A DNA stretch of 13,912 nt from JAVWJP01 sp036638975 (GTDB lineage Bacteria > Bacillota > Clostridia > Oscillospirales > Ruminococcaceae). Location: positions 1 to 13,912 of the forward strand of contig JAVWJP010000027.1 of assembly GCA_036638975.1 (NCBI GenBank). The letters are read 5' to 3'. Below are positions 13,624 through 13,912 of this stretch, piece by piece (positions within the stretch are counted from its first letter, which is position 1; each line of letters begins with the position of its first letter). The translations under genes were made by a program, and so were the position numbers. The notes beneath the pieces are model-generated. The model did not search any database and was not told the origin of the DNA. It saw only the letters and a program-made list of their open reading frames with translations.

Positions 13624-13863
13624 ATGTACATAAAAAATGGCGATATGCGTATAGGTGATGTCTGCTTGATATGTAAGGACAACCGCCATATTCCTGTAGT
13701 AATTACGCATATTAGGCATAAGATTTACACGGTAAGGCGTTTTTGCTTTATCGCGGGCGCTAACCCGCCTGTGTACTCATCTGATATTTTAGGTAAAGCA
13801 CTTCGCATTAAAAACGATGAAATTTTTAGGCGCATTCCCCGCATATATAGACTGCCAAAATAA
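13624..13863 (+). CDS. Small basic protein of unknown function
   Basis: A 79-residue basic protein, MYIKNGDMRIGDVCLICKDNRHIPVVITHIRHKIYTVRRF..., ending RRIPRIYRLPK. The N-terminal half looks like a small beta-barrel or SH3-like fold, with alternating hydrophobic residues around GDVCLICKDNRHIPVVITHI. Two cysteines form CLIC, but no second pair makes a zinc site. I do not recognise a family. GGAGTG (13611-13616) lies 7 bases before the ATG. It follows the terminator of the RNA region by about 90 bases and probably has its own promoter in the AT-rich DNA between. Being on the same strand as the Cro-like gene, it likely belongs to the element. Confidence 0.6.
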   Translation: MYIKNGDMRIGDVCLICKDNRHIPVVITHIRHKIYTVRRFCFIAGANPPVYSSDILGKALRIKNDEIFRRIPRIYRLPK

Positions 13864-13912
13864 AAAGGCACTGTAAAGTAAACATGAAAAATTAGCGCAC
13901 TCAAGCGTAGAA

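Larger units (their letters stand above)
9490..13912. mobile_element. Integrated element (prophage or ICE), left part; right end outside the window
   Basis: The element is defined by an interrupted host gene at its left edge and a serine recombinase next to that edge. A HEPN/MNT toxin-antitoxin pair, a divergent XRE repressor/Cro-like pair with operator palindromes, small unknown genes and a structured non-coding stretch follow. No structural phage genes or conjugation genes fall in the window, so prophage and ICE cannot be told apart. The left boundary is estimated to within about 20 bases. The end given is simply the window edge. Confidence 0.7.

Noticed and set aside
1..13912. CRISPR array or tRNA genes
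   Set aside because: I saw no regularly spaced direct repeats and no tRNA-like GTTCRA/anticodon arrangement on either strand.

Overview
The window looks like low-GC Firmicutes DNA, most likely a gut-type Clostridia (Oscillospiraceae/Ruminococcaceae-like). Supporting signs are strong AGGAGG-type ribosome binding sites, TTGACA/TATAAT promoters, FMN and SAM-I riboswitches with intrinsic terminators, a recD2-type helicase, and a PcrA with an insertion that I recall from that group. No species can be named from the sequence alone.

Region 1 (1-9311) is chromosomal housekeeping DNA, all on the + strand. It opens in the 3' part of one 5S rRNA, followed about 5 bases later by a complete second 5S rRNA and a terminator. 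Next come two riboswitch-controlled units: an FMN riboswitch with terminator ahead of the riboflavin transporter gene ribU, and a SAM-I riboswitch ahead of metK. A long hairpin that buries a ribosome binding site separates metK from a small membrane-anchored protein of unknown function. Two DNA helicase genes follow, recD2 and pcrA, 18 bases apart and probably co-transcribed. Last is a zinc-ribbon, single-pass membrane protein with a TcaA-like layout, then a weak terminator.

Region 2 (about 9387-9500) is the start of a gene resembling a conserved clostridial protein (MAEIKSN...CAANQFKEAVC...YDSC...). It loses its expected sequence after about 33 codons and runs into foreign DNA. I read this as the left junction of an integrated element.

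Region 3 (about 9490-13912, continuing past the window) is that element. It carries, on the minus strand, a large serine recombinase whose C-terminal end abuts the junction, a HEPN/MNT (HepT/MntA) toxin-antitoxin pair, and an XRE repressor. Divergent from the repressor are a Cro-like HTH gene and two small unknown genes on the + strand. The repressor/Cro interval holds a 23-bp palindrome over the rightward -35 box and a second, degenerate copy over the leftward -35 box, 41 bp away centre to centre. That is the layout of a prophage- or ICE-type genetic switch.

The most unusual part is a gene-free stretch of about 500 bases at 13118-13623. It contains many hairpins, one with a UACG tetraloop, and ends in a strong intrinsic terminator at 13491-13530. 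I interpret it as a structured non-coding RNA of the element, of a family I cannot name.
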